Positions 8,105-16,538 are shown, numbered from the stretch's first letter. The stretch: 64,000 nucleotides of DNA from Paenibacillus amylolyticus (GCF_001570725.1 NZ_BCNV01000005.1:372001-436000), one strand, 5' to 3'. Numbers and translations: made by a program. Notes: generated by a model not told the origin, from the sequence alone.

Positions 8105-8388
8105 TGAGTGACCAAGAGCGGGGGCAAGCATCGAAACCCGGTTCAAAAGCGAAGCTGGTTGCGTTCTCCCTGATGCTGGCGGTACCTGCCGTGTTATCCG
8201 GTTGTGGCAGCAACAATGATGAATGTGACCCGGAGTATGATACCGGATGTGAATATGATTCCAGCAGTGGGCACTATTACTACGGCGGGTCGTCGTATCG
8301 AAGCAATAAGGACAGTAACAGCTCCTATAGCAAATCCAAGTCCAAATCAAGCGGCTTCGGTAGCTTCTTCCGCAGTTCGGGAGGATAA
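8104..8388 (+). CDS. Small putative lipoprotein, YjfM-like position
   Basis: 94 residues. A charged stretch of about 17 residues precedes a hydrophobic segment (LVAFSLMLAVPAVL) ending in LSGC with the candidate lipid-modified Cys near residue 34. The mature part starts NNDECDPEYDTGCEYD and then becomes very rich in Ser, Gly, Tyr and Lys. The long n-region is unusual for a lipoprotein, so a plain membrane anchor is possible. It overlaps the upstream stop codon and sits 4 bases before the ATP-grasp gene. In enterobacteria a small DUF1190 protein (YjfM) occupies the same position, but sequence similarity is not obvious. Confidence 0.65.
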   Translation: MSDQERGQASKPGSKAKLVAFSLMLAVPAVLSGCGSNNDECDPEYDTGCEYDSSSGHYYYGGSSYRSNKDSNSSYSKSKSKSSGFGSFFRSSGG

Positions 8389-8392
8389 CCGG

Positions 8393-9793
8393 ATGAGGCA
8401 AGTGGTTCAACTGCCGTTTAGTCACGAAGAGGTGTTTCAGGGTGAAGCGGGACAACAGATTCCATACCATCGAATGTACGGGAAGCAGTATTGTGTGCCT
8501 GCATTGACGGTCTATTCTCCCTCGGAGATACAAGAGCTGCGTACCGCAGCTGAGGCGGTAGACGGCATTTACTGTAAAGTGATGCGATTTATCCAGCAAT
8601 ATATGCCGGATTCTTTTTTGGAGCATCAGTTGGGTATCCATCCGGGGCTTATTTCGGCAGCACGTATGGAGATGGTAACTGGAGGCATTACCCGTCAGGA
8701 CTGGATTATTGGAGAAGCTGGACCGAAGTGTATTGAAAATAATACGGACACCCCTACGGGTATCCCGGAGGTTGCAACACTGGAAGATATTCTGGTCGCT
8801 CTTGCTGAGGATACTACGCTAACTGGGCCATCTGCCGAGATGGATACACGTATTCGGGAGTGTTTCAGGATATGGCTGGAATTCTATGCAGAGCAAGGAT
8901 TGCAGGGTCCGGTGACGTTTACTTCTTTTGGCGAACATGTCGAAGATCGAACAAATACGGAATACCTGATGAGACGTTGTCAGGAAGCGGGATACGAAGT
9001 TTTCTATGCTCCACTTGAGGAACTGGAGATTGTTCCGGGAGAGGCGCTTTACCATAAGGGGCGGGAGATTAACCTGTTGTACCGTCTCTATCCGCTGGAG
9101 TATCTGATTGATGATCGGGATGAGACGACAGGGGTGGAGATTGGTGCTGCGCTGCTTGATCTTGTACAGGAGGGACGACTAGGCCTGATGAATCCGGTTC
9201 AGCATGTACTGATGCAGAGCAAAGGCTTCATGGCGGCAATCTGGTCGCTCTACGAGCGGAACGAGCAAACCCCGGAATATTGCGGGTTTACCCTCTTTGA
9301 TGAAGCAGAAATGGATGTGATTTCCCGATATCTGCTACCAACCTATTTTTCGGCTGAGCCTTTCGAGCTGAACGCTATGCCATATGTAGCCAAAAGCTAT
9401 TGGGGGCGTGAAGGTAGAGGAACTCTTTTGCTGGAGGGTGGAACGGACAATGCCTTTGGAAAGCAGGATATGGAGCATTCTCTAAACGAGGCGCTGGAAT
9501 CCAATCTTGCAACCGGGGCAACAGACGAGGATGAAGAGATTACAGCTTATTACGAAAATCAGCCCAAGATCTATCAGCAGCTGGTTCCGATGGAACAGGC
9601 CATGATTGAGACGGAAGATGGAGCGTACAGCGGTTATCTGCTTACAGGGGTGTTTGTTATCGGTGGGCGTCTGGCTGGGTTGTTACCACGGGTCGGGGAG
9701 AAAGTAACTGGAGATATGGCCTATTATTGCGCGGCTACGGTTCGTGAACGGATGAATGATGAGGAGGAGAAGGAATGGAAAACTTGGGATTAA
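8393..9793 (+). CDS. Glutathionylspermidine-synthase-like ATP-grasp ligase (YjfC family)
   Basis: A 466-aa cytosolic enzyme of the GSP_synth family (PF03738). Visible motifs are CIENNTDTPTGIPEV near residue 114 and the nucleotide-binding segment KSYWGREGRGTLLLEGG near residue 335, matching the family's KPxxGREG pattern. Members join an amine such as spermidine or a related nucleophile to a carboxylate; the true substrate of the bacterial YjfC branch is not established. The frame is open up to 8204, but ATG 8393 follows GGGAGG in the tail of the preceding gene and gives the normal length. It overlaps the DUF350 gene by 19 bases. The tight packing indicates one functional unit, probably making a polyamine-type conjugate with membrane partners. 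Confidence 0.82.
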   Translation: MRQVVQLPFSHEEVFQGEAGQQIPYHRMYGKQYCVPALTVYSPSEIQELRTAAEAVDGIYCKVMRFIQQYMPDSFLEHQLGIHPGLISAARMEMVTGGITRQDWIIGEAGPKCIENNTDTPTGIPEVATLEDILVALAEDTTLTGPSAEMDTRIRECFRIWLEFYAEQGLQGPVTFTSFGEHVEDRTNTEYLMRRCQEAGYEVFYAPLEELEIVPGEALYHKGREINLLYRLYPLEYLIDDRDETTGVEIGAALLDLVQEGRLGLMNPVQHVLMQSKGFMAAIWSLYERNEQTPEYCGFTLFDEAEMDVISRYLLPTYFSAEPFELNAMPYVAKSYWGREGRGTLLLEGGTDNAFGKQDMEHSLNEALESNLATGATDEDEEITAYYENQPKIYQQLVPMEQAMIETEDGAYSGYLLTGVFVIGGRLAGLLPRVGEKVTGDMAYYCAATVRERMNDEEEKEWKTWD

Positions 9794-10179
9794 ACCTCGT
9801 GAATGTTGCGGTGGGTGTGGGCATTCTGCTGGTGGTATTGGTATGTGGGTATTTCGCTTTTAGCAAATTGACCCGGTATAACGATAGTGAGGAAATCGCC
9901 AAAGGTAACGAGGCGGCAGGTATGTATATGGGCAGCAAATTGCTGGGACTATGTATTATTGTAGGGATGGTATCTTTCTCGACGCATTCGTGGTTGGATA
10001 TGCTGCTGTGGTCGGCGTTTGGAATTATTGTGCTGTGCCTGGTCTATATTATATTTGATTTCCTGATTCCCAAAATGCGGGTGTGTGACGAAATCGCACG
10101 TGGCAATATGGCAGTAGCGCAACTGCTGCGTTCAATTATCATCGGCGTTTCCATCGTCATTGGTACGTTTTTGATGTAA
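9775..10179 (+). CDS. DUF350 family membrane protein (YjfL-like)
   Basis: 134 residues with four predicted membrane segments (about 8-28, 52-70, 74-94 and 113-133). The protein is an internal duplication: SEEIAKGNEAAG in the first half corresponds to CDEIARGNMAVA in the second, each followed by a hydrophobic helix. This two-repeat form is typical of DUF350. It overlaps the ATP-grasp gene by 19 bases and has GAGGAGAAGG in front of its ATG, so it is translationally coupled. DUF350 proteins commonly travel with YjfC-type ligases; their role is unknown. Confidence 0.82.
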   Translation: MENLGLNLVNVAVGVGILLVVLVCGYFAFSKLTRYNDSEEIAKGNEAAGMYMGSKLLGLCIIVGMVSFSTHSWLDMLLWSAFGIIVLCLVYIIFDFLIPKMRVCDEIARGNMAVAQLLRSIIIGVSIVIGTFLM

Positions 10180-10236
10180 AATAAGACATAGTGTTTTATA
10201 GAGTTTACTATCAAATGGAAGAAGGAGCGCGGCATC

Positions 10237-11184
10237 ATGAGAAGAGTCATCATCGATACAGATACAGCAGGAGACGATACGATAGCGATCCTGACGGCAT
10301 TGCACCACTTTCAGGTGGAAGGCATCACCATTACGGGCGGTAACGTACAATTCGACCAGGAGGTTGAAAATGCCCTGTACACAGTACAGGTTGCTGGACA
10401 TGGTGGCAAGGTGCCTGTGTATAAAGGTTGCGAGCGTCCGCTAATGGCCTACGGAAAGGCTCAGCACCGCACAGTGGAAGATGTGCATGGCGATGACGGC
10501 ATGGGCGGCGCGCATTTCCCGAAGGCGGATCAGCGTCCCGAGAGCGGGCATGCGGTTGATTTTATCATTGAGAAGGTGCATGCACATCCGGGTGAAATTG
10601 AACTTCTGGCGATTGCCCCGCTGACCAATATTGCAATGGCGATCCAGAAGGACCCAACCATTATTCCGGAGATTGCTCACCTGTACATTATGGGCGGAAC
10701 GAATAATGCACTGGGCAATATCACACCAGCGGCGGAGTATAACTTCTACGTGGACCCGGAAGCGGCGAAAATTGTACTGCATGCAGGCATTCCAATCACG
10801 ATGGTTGGCTGGGAAATGTGTACGCAATATTCAGTCATGGACGATGACGATCATGCAGAGATTGCAGCTCTCGGAACATCGGGTGCCGATTTCTTCACCG
10901 CAATCAACAAAGTGGTTATGCAGTTCAACAAGTCGGTACATAAGCTGAATGGCACTACTCATCCCGATACGTTGTTGATGGCTGTTGCGGCAGATGAATC
11001 CATCATGACCAAGTCGGGTCAATATTATGTGGATGTGGAAGCGGCAGGAGAGCTGACACGTGGATACAGTGTGGTTGATATCAACGGACGTTTTGGCAAA
11101 GAGCCGAATGTACGTGTCTGTGAGGCCATTGATCGGCCCAAGTTCAAATCCATGCTGCTGGACGTTCTCTCAGCGATCCAATAA
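10237..11184 (+). CDS. Inosine/uridine-preferring nucleoside hydrolase family protein
   Basis: 315 residues. The N-terminal IIDTDTAGDD corresponds to the calcium-binding DTDPGxDD motif of the IUNH family, here with Thr-Ala in place of Pro-Gly. Further family segments are LLAIAPLTNIA, YIMGGT and AEYNFYVDPEAAKIVL, which line the ribose and metal site. The enzyme would hydrolyse N-glycosidic bonds of nucleosides for salvage in the cytosol. An AAGAAGGAG site precedes ATG 10237. It appears to be a single gene with its own terminator. Confidence 0.85.
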   Translation: MRRVIIDTDTAGDDTIAILTALHHFQVEGITITGGNVQFDQEVENALYTVQVAGHGGKVPVYKGCERPLMAYGKAQHRTVEDVHGDDGMGGAHFPKADQRPESGHAVDFIIEKVHAHPGEIELLAIAPLTNIAMAIQKDPTIIPEIAHLYIMGGTNNALGNITPAAEYNFYVDPEAAKIVLHAGIPITMVGWEMCTQYSVMDDDDHAEIAALGTSGADFFTAINKVVMQFNKSVHKLNGTTHPDTLLMAVAADESIMTKSGQYYVDVEAAGELTRGYSVVDINGRFGKEPNVRVCEAIDRPKFKSMLLDVLSAIQ

Positions 11185-11214
11185 ACGTAGGAATTTAACT
11201 ACAGGAAAAGAAGA

Positions 11215-11247
11215 AAATCCGTGCCTATCCCAGGTACGGATTTTTTA
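11215..11247 (+). terminator. Rho-independent terminator after the nucleoside hydrolase gene
   Basis: AAATCCGTGCCT and AGGTACGGATTT form a 12-bp stem with one G-T pair and an ATCCC loop, followed by a T run. Confidence 0.85.
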
Positions 11248-11268
11248 TTGCCCATTATTGGAATAACT

Positions 11269-11323
11269 ACTTCACCTGTCGTAGTAAATTGTGCTATACT
11301 TCAACTACTACGACAGATGAAGT
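11269..11323. promoter_or_regulatory. PadR-gene promoter with an 18-bp inverted repeat
   Basis: ACTTCACCTGTCGTAGTA (11269-11286) is repeated inverted at 11306-11323 with 17 of 18 positions matching. The -10 candidate TATACT (11295-11300) lies between the arms, and a weak -35 (TTCACC, 11271-11276) lies inside the left arm. Binding of a dimeric repressor to the arms would occlude the promoter. Confidence 0.75.
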
Positions 11324-11343
11324 AATGAGGAGGAGTATCTTTT

Positions 11344-11673
11344 GTGATCAGCAGTGACGTTATACGTGGCTACAATGATACGCTGATCCTCTACATGCTG
11401 CTCGAAGGGGAGTCGTATGGCTACGAGATTTCCAAGAACATCAGGCAGCTGACAGAGGAAAAGTACGTCATGAAGGAGACGACATTATACTCGGCCTTCA
11501 CCCGATTGGAGAAGAACGGTTATATTGAATCGTTTTACCTGGATGAGAATAGTTTGGGAAAGCGTCGTACCTATTACCGGATTACGCCGCCCGGCCTCGA
11601 CTATTACAGAGAAAAGTGTGAGGAATGGAAGGTTACGCAGGAGGTTGTTAATCTATTTATCAGGGAGTTGTGA
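11344..11673 (+). CDS. PadR family transcriptional regulator
   Basis: 109 residues, a winged helix covering almost the whole protein: ILYMLLEGESYGYEISKNI, then KETTLYSAFTRLEKNGYIES (recognition helix) and KRRTYYRITPPG (wing). This is the short PadR subfamily 1/2 type. The start is GTG 11344 with AGGAGGAG in front. The strong inverted repeat over its promoter implies autoregulation. It is followed after 6 bases by a HAAS-domain membrane protein, the usual partner, which is thought to pass membrane signals to the PadR protein. Confidence 0.9.
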   Translation: MISSDVIRGYNDTLILYMLLEGESYGYEISKNIRQLTEEKYVMKETTLYSAFTRLEKNGYIESFYLDENSLGKRRTYYRITPPGLDYYREKCEEWKVTQEVVNLFIREL

Positions 11674-11679
11674 CGGAAC

Positions 11680-12657
11680 ATGGAGACAATTATGGTGTAT
11701 CTGGAGAACATGTTTGCTGGTCTACCGAAGACACCCGAGGTGGAGCATCTGAAGCAGGAACTCCTTTCGGGGATGGAAGATAAGTACCTTGAGTTGAAGC
11801 GGGAAGGCAAGTCGGAGAATGAAGCCATCGGCATTGTAATCTCAGAATTCGGTAACATCGAGGAGCTAACTGCGGAACTCGGTATTCAGCCTGTTAGTAC
11901 GGAAGAGGCAGTACCTGTGCTGACGGAAGAAGAAGCCTACGCATATACCACTGCCAAAAGAAATGCCGGATTTTGGATCGGGCTGGGTGTTTTATTGTGC
12001 GCGTCGGGTGTGGCGTTTCTGATTTTCATGGATACCTTGTTTGAGAACTATGCCACTTCAGCTGCAAATCGTTCGGTGGAAACGGGGGCTGTACTGGGCC
12101 TGATCGGCATGTTCGTGCTGATTGCGATTGCGGTAGGCATGTTCATTCACAGTGGCATGAAGCTTGAACGCTTCAGTCATATGGAGAAGAGCTTCCAGCT
12201 TCCTTATACACTTAAAATGAGTATTCAGCATAGTCGGGAGAGCTTCGCTCTGACTTATCGTGTAGCCATCATCACGGGTGTCTGCCTGTGCATTCTGTCT
12301 CCTGTTTTTATTTTCGCAGCCTCCTCTATCAATGATAACTACGCCTCTTATGGTGTATCTGCCTTTATGGTTATGGCTGGGGTAGGAGCATTCCTGTTTG
12401 TATATTACGGTAATATTCAGGGGGCTTACACGAACTTGCTGGAGAAGCACCAGTTGACGGTAGAGAAGAAGCAAGAGGTAAAGGTTGTGAGAGCCGTGGA
12501 AGCGATTGTATGGCCGCTGGCGACAGCCATCTTCTTGTTCACAGGCTTTGTATATCAACGGTGGGATATCAATTGGGCCATATTCCCGATTACAGGCATT
12601 CTCTCCGGCAGCTTTAGCAATGTGTACCATATTATGAAAAGTAAAAATCCGTCCTGA
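11680..12657 (+). CDS. HAAS-domain (DUF1700-like) multi-pass membrane protein
   Basis: 325 residues. The N-terminal 70 residues (YLENMFAGLPKTPEVEHLKQ, then GKSENEAIGIVISEFGNIEEL) form the helical HAAS signalling domain found next to PadR regulators. About six hydrophobic segments follow (roughly residues 94-118, 128-150, 188-213, 222-243, 267-286 and 292-312). Its place directly behind padR suggests that it modulates the PadR protein at the membrane; the signal is unknown. A good terminator follows. Confidence 0.85.
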   Translation: METIMVYLENMFAGLPKTPEVEHLKQELLSGMEDKYLELKREGKSENEAIGIVISEFGNIEELTAELGIQPVSTEEAVPVLTEEEAYAYTTAKRNAGFWIGLGVLLCASGVAFLIFMDTLFENYATSAANRSVETGAVLGLIGMFVLIAIAVGMFIHSGMKLERFSHMEKSFQLPYTLKMSIQHSRESFALTYRVAIITGVCLCILSPVFIFAASSINDNYASYGVSAFMVMAGVGAFLFVYYGNIQGAYTNLLEKHQLTVEKKQEVKVVRAVEAIVWPLATAIFLFTGFVYQRWDINWAIFPITGILSGSFSNVYHIMKSKNPS

Positions 12658-12676
12658 GCATGCTGCTTTAGCTAGT

Positions 12677-12716
12677 AAAGCCCACTTGATCTATATTGAT
12701 CAGGTGGGCTTTTTTT
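12677..12716 (+). terminator. Rho-independent terminator after the PadR/HAAS operon
   Basis: AGCCCACTTGATC pairs with GATCAGGTGGGCT (one G-T pair) around TATATT, followed by seven T. The symmetric A/T flanks may also serve the convergent gene at 12729. Confidence 0.9.
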
Positions 12717-12728
12717 GCTCCACTTAAT

Positions 12729-13256
12729 CTAGTTTTGCTGCAACAAAAACGAGCGAATGCCGGTCGTGACCAGATCATGGTCTTCTTCATCGGGCAAACC
12801 TGATACTGTAATGGTGCCGACCTGTCCCTCATTTTCCAGAATCAGCGGGAAAGCGCCACCAGCCAGGACAAAGTCCGATGAAGGCAGATTGAAGTCTTGC
12901 TCAAGCTTTTGGTTTTCGCTTCTTAACCTCAGAGTCGTATGCCAAGAGCTGGAGCCGAAATGATTCACCACGTTGTTCTTGCGGCGAATCCAGTCTTCGT
13001 TGTCGGGATGAGTGCCTTCCATCGCATGCAAAAAGAGACGATGTCCCTTTACTGTAATGTCGATAGTCACGGCTTGAGAGCGACGCTTCGCTTCTTCAAT
13101 CAGATGCAGGCCAATGTTGAGCGCTGTTTCAGAATCAAATGTGCCAAATACCAATTCTTTTTCTTCCTGCTGCATTTCCTTTAATTTCTCTGTCATGGTC
13201 AGGTTCAAATTAAAGGCAGCCCCTTTACATATATGATTGATGTCTACATTCGACAT
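12729..13256 (-). CDS. UPF0303/HbpS-like protein (GlcG/HbpS fold)
   Basis: Up to 175 residues. The core from ELVFGTFDSETALNIGL through VVNHFGSSSWHTTLRL to FVLAGGAFPLILENEGQVGTITVSGLPDEEDH matches the UPF0303 family, related to heme-binding GlcG/HbpS proteins. Family members are usually about 155-160 residues, which would fit a start at ATG 13196 (MTEKLKEMQQ). The first ATG at 13256 adds 20 residues and has GGAAGG some 17 bases upstream. Neither start has an ideal ribosome binding site. The function is not established; heme or small-ligand binding is inference from the fold. Confidence 0.78.
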   Translation of the reverse strand: MSNVDINHICKGAAFNLNLTMTEKLKEMQQEEKELVFGTFDSETALNIGLHLIEEAKRRSQAVTIDITVKGHRLFLHAMEGTHPDNEDWIRRKNNVVNHFGSSSWHTTLRLRSENQKLEQDFNLPSSDFVLAGGAFPLILENEGQVGTITVSGLPDEEDHDLVTTGIRSFLLQQN

Positions 13257-13436
13257 GGGTTGGTGCAGTACCTTCCGAGTGCGGACTGGACGATGTTAGT
13301 CGACGTTATAAGCATGGCTGAAGATGGCTCATTTGGAGACCGTACATCGGCTGTGTTAAAGTGAAAGGAACCTAATATACTCAAAACTCTTAAAGTTAAA
13401 ATAAGTTATCGCTCAGTAGGCAGGAGGAGAAGCACG

Positions 13437-13928
13437 ATGCTGTTTTATTTTGTAGCACTGCTGGTGACTTTGGTGGATCAGGGAACCAAGATTGCAGTGA
13501 GAATGTATATGGAAGTTGGCGACGTGATGAGACTGGGTGACTCCGGCATGCAATTGCAGCATTACGAGAACAGTGGAATGGCGGGCAGTCTGTTTCAGGG
13601 GAATGCGCGTCTGTTCGGTGTGATCGCCGTTCTGTTCATAGCAGGCATGCTGTATTACCGGAGTAAAGGTGAGATTCGCGGTTTTTGGATGCAAGCTGGC
13701 GCGGGTTTTATGGTCGGCGGGGCTTTAGGAAATGCGATCGATCGATTTATCTATGCGAGGGTAACGGATTTCCTCGTGTTTCCGTCAGGGCGCGGGATCT
13801 TGAATCTCGCTGATGTCGCAATTAACATCGGTGTGGTCATGATCATCATCGGCATGTTGATTCGTGCATATCAGAGTTATCGAGCCAAACGTTTACGCAA
13901 TGCTTTGCCGAAAGCAGAACGTTCGTAA
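13437..13928 (+). CDS. lspA: Lipoprotein signal peptidase (signal peptidase II)
   Basis: 163 residues with four membrane segments. It cleaves diacylglyceryl-prolipoproteins at the lipobox Cys in the membrane. Conserved blocks are visible: LVDQGTK (residues 12-18), HYENSGMAGSL (42-52), GNAIDR with catalytic Asp102, the VTDFLVF loop, and NLADVAINIG with catalytic Asp126. The usual ENxGAAF motif reads ENSGMAGS here, a mild deviation. AGGCAGGAGGAG precedes ATG 13437. A terminator follows, and the gene stands alone. Confidence 0.92.
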   Translation: MLFYFVALLVTLVDQGTKIAVRMYMEVGDVMRLGDSGMQLQHYENSGMAGSLFQGNARLFGVIAVLFIAGMLYYRSKGEIRGFWMQAGAGFMVGGALGNAIDRFIYARVTDFLVFPSGRGILNLADVAINIGVVMIIIGMLIRAYQSYRAKRLRNALPKAERS

Positions 13929-13976
13929 TAGGTTGGATAAAAGCTGCACAGTTGCTGAATATAAGCTTAATAAATG

Positions 13977-14009
13977 AAGGACATTGGATATCATCCAGTG
14001 TCCTTTTTG
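13977..14009 (+). terminator. Rho-independent terminator after lspA
   Basis: AAGGACATTGGAT pairs with ATCCAGTGTCCTT around ATC with one G-T pair, followed by TTTTTG. Confidence 0.9.
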
Positions 14010-14244
14010 TTATGCCTGATTCAGGTCATGGGAAGAACTGCCGTGATTCATTTTTACCGAAACCGTTTTAGAAATAATAAAGACTTATATCATTCATTCA
14101 GATTGAAGTCGGTTTGGAAGGATTAACCATATGGTTATTTCACCATTTGGATGGGTAAATCTTTACGTATATAAAGTGAAACTAAGATATACACGAACAC
14201 GGAGAGTGCAGAACCAATCTGAAGAAGCGCAGCTAAAAGCTTTC

Positions 14245-14392
14245 TGAAAGAAAGCTACTTCGAAGCATACGCTAAAAATCGGATTTTCCCTTTGAGGAAG
14301 GGAATCAAAAAAATCTGGGGATAACAACGATCGGAAGATGGTACTGCAATTGGAGTGACAGCGTGTAAATCACATTAGTTCAATTTATAAAG
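14245..14392 (+). promoter_or_regulatory. Structured leader element, copy A
   Basis: First of three related elements in this window, 17 bases before the sugar-binding protein gene. An inner hairpin TTCCCTT/AAGGGAA (14285-14303) sits inside an outer stem formed by GGATTTT and AAAATCT. The conserved 3' block GGGGATAAC-N3-GATCGGAAG follows (14317-14338), then a CTG...GGAGTGACA block at 14344-14360 and TTCAATTTATA near 14380. No ORF crosses it. The rest of the 14010-14408 gap shows no other recognisable feature. Confidence 0.65.
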
Positions 14393-14408
14393 CTGAGGGA
14401 GGTACAAC

Positions 14409-15647
14409 ATGAGAACAATGCTTACCAAGGCTCTCGGGACAATGTTGCTGTGTGGAATGATGGCTGTACTTCTATCTTCCTGTACCAGTGGGGATAGTGC
14501 GAATGGCAAAGTGCAGATTGAGTTTTTCCAGAACAAGCCTGAAGCCAAAACAACCTTTGATGAATTGATCAAGACGTTCAATGCGGAGCATGACGATATT
14601 CAGGTGACACAGGTGAATCCGCCCGATGCGGAGACGGTCTTGAAGACGCGTGTCGTCAAAAATGATATACCGGATATTATGGCAATGGGGGCAACCGACA
14701 CCTATTCCATTCTGGCCCAGAGTGATATTTTCACCGATCTGACGGACAGCTCATTACTCCAGTCGATTGATCCGAACTACATACAAATGCTCAAGGATCT
14801 CACAGGCATGGACGAAGTGACAGGTATTCCTTACGCAACAAATGCAAACGGCATCATGTACAACAAAACGTTGTTTAAGGAAATGGGATTGGACGTGCCC
14901 AAGACGTGGGATGAACTCATTGCGACCGCCCAAAAGATTAAAGATGCAGGTGAGATTCCATTTTACTTCACATACAAGGATGACTGGCAGACGAGCCTTC
15001 CCTTCAATGCACTCGGCTCCAATCTGGTCGGTATTGATTTCTACCAAGAGCGGCGCGATGACAAAGTGACATTCAAGGAGAAGTACCGCGAGGTAGCTGA
15101 GAAGCAGCTGGAACTCATGAAGTACGGTCACGGCGATAACTTTGGTAAAGCTTATTCGGACGGTAACCGTGCTTTTGCTAACGGTGAAGCCTTTATGTAC
15201 ATCCAGGGAACCTGGGCCATCTCGGAGATTCGCAAAGCGAACCCGAATGTAGACATCGGTTTCTTCCCATTCCCTACGGGCAATGATGCGAGCGAGATCA
15301 AGCTGGTGAACGGGATCGACTCCCTGTTTACCATTGCGGCGGACACGCCTAATCGCGAGCAGGCAGAGACGTTTATTGCGTTTCTGTTAGAGCCTGAAAA
15401 TATCGGAAGGTACATTGATGAACAGACGCTGTTCTCTGCGGTAGAAGATGTGAAGCAGGATGATCCTGCCGTACAGGAATTGATGCCTTATATTGAGCAG
15501 GGCAAGGTTGTTGACTTTGCCGATCACTATATTCCGGCTGCCGTGCAGCTGAATTCCATCGTACAGTCCTTTTTGCAGAACCAAAACATCGACAACTATC
15601 TAGATACACTCGACAAAGAATGGGACAAGGTTGCCAATCGGCGCTAA
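14409..15647 (+). CDS. CUT1 sugar ABC transporter substrate-binding lipoprotein
   Basis: 412 residues. A signal peptide with lipobox LLSSC (Cys25) is followed by a family-1 extracellular solute-binding fold: VQIEFFQNKPEAKTTFDELIKTFNAEH, IPDIMAMG, TGIPYATNANGIMYNKTLF, WDELIATAQKIKDAG. The mature protein is anchored outside the membrane and delivers an oligosaccharide or monosaccharide to the two permeases that follow. AGGGAGG precedes ATG 14409. The 5' leader contains copy A of the structured element. No ATPase gene is present, as is common when a shared MsmX-type ATPase is used. Confidence 0.9.
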   Translation: MRTMLTKALGTMLLCGMMAVLLSSCTSGDSANGKVQIEFFQNKPEAKTTFDELIKTFNAEHDDIQVTQVNPPDAETVLKTRVVKNDIPDIMAMGATDTYSILAQSDIFTDLTDSSLLQSIDPNYIQMLKDLTGMDEVTGIPYATNANGIMYNKTLFKEMGLDVPKTWDELIATAQKIKDAGEIPFYFTYKDDWQTSLPFNALGSNLVGIDFYQERRDDKVTFKEKYREVAEKQLELMKYGHGDNFGKAYSDGNRAFANGEAFMYIQGTWAISEIRKANPNVDIGFFPFPTGNDASEIKLVNGIDSLFTIAADTPNREQAETFIAFLLEPENIGRYIDEQTLFSAVEDVKQDDPAVQELMPYIEQGKVVDFADHYIPAAVQLNSIVQSFLQNQNIDNYLDTLDKEWDKVANRR

Positions 15648-15671
15648 GCCTTGTCTGAAGGAGGATGGAAT

Positions 15672-16538
15672 ATGAACAAGCGTATCGCACCCTATTACTG
15701 GATGACGGTTCCGGCGGTAGTATTGTTCTTCGTATTTATGACACTGCCGGCCCTCCAGGGCATCTATTATTCATTTACGAATTATAACGGATTCGGGAAA
15801 GAGTATGATTTTGTTGGCTTCAAAAACTATTTCAACTTGTTCCAGGATGACAATGTTGGCAACGCCTACTGGTTTACATTCAAATTCGCGATCGTGGTGA
15901 CAATCCTGACTAATATTTTAAGCCTACTCATTGCACTCGGGCTGAATGCCAAGATCAAGTTCCGTAACTTTTTCCGCGGCATCTACTTCCTGCCCAATAT
16001 TCTGAGTGTACTGATTGTAGGTTACATATTTAACTACCTGTTCTCCAACGTATTCCCGATCTGGGGGCAAAATCTGGGCATCAACGCGCTATCCACCAAC
16101 ATACTTGGTAGCGAGAGTCTGGCTTGGATCGGTATCGTCATTGTTGCCGTATGGCAATCGGTGGCGCTGAATACGATTCTGTATTTGGCTGGTCTGCAAA
16201 CGATACCAACGACACTGTACGAGGCTTCCAACCTCGACGGTGCAGGCAAATGGCGTGAATTCTGGAGCATTACATTCCCGCTCATTGCTCCGTTCTTCAC
16301 CATTAATATGGTGCTGGCGATGAAAAACTCACTTATGGTCTTCGACCAAATCGTAGCCTTGACCAATGGTGGTCCCGGACGGGCGACGCAATCCATCTCC
16401 CATCTGATCTACACCGGCGGATTTGAAGGCGGCGAATATGCATATCAATCTGCGAACTCGGTTATTTACTTCATCGTTATTGCGGTGATTTCAATTCTGC
16501 AAATCCGGTTCCTGCAAAGAAGGGAGATGGATCTGTAA
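15672..16538 (+). CDS. CUT1 sugar ABC transporter permease, MalF type
   Basis: 288 residues with six membrane segments. The cytoplasmic EAA loop reads TLYEASNLDGAGKWREFW and ends in FPLIAP near residue 198, where the ATPase docks. The open frame begins at 15651, but ATG 15672 follows GAAGGAGG with good spacing and gives the typical N-terminus MNKRIAPYYW. Its stop overlaps the next gene start (TAATG), so the two permeases are translationally coupled. Confidence 0.9.
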   Translation: MNKRIAPYYWMTVPAVVLFFVFMTLPALQGIYYSFTNYNGFGKEYDFVGFKNYFNLFQDDNVGNAYWFTFKFAIVVTILTNILSLLIALGLNAKIKFRNFFRGIYFLPNILSVLIVGYIFNYLFSNVFPIWGQNLGINALSTNILGSESLAWIGIVIVAVWQSVALNTILYLAGLQTIPTTLYEASNLDGAGKWREFWSITFPLIAPFFTINMVLAMKNSLMVFDQIVALTNGGPGRATQSISHLIYTGGFEGGEYAYQSANSVIYFIVIAVISILQIRFLQRREMDL

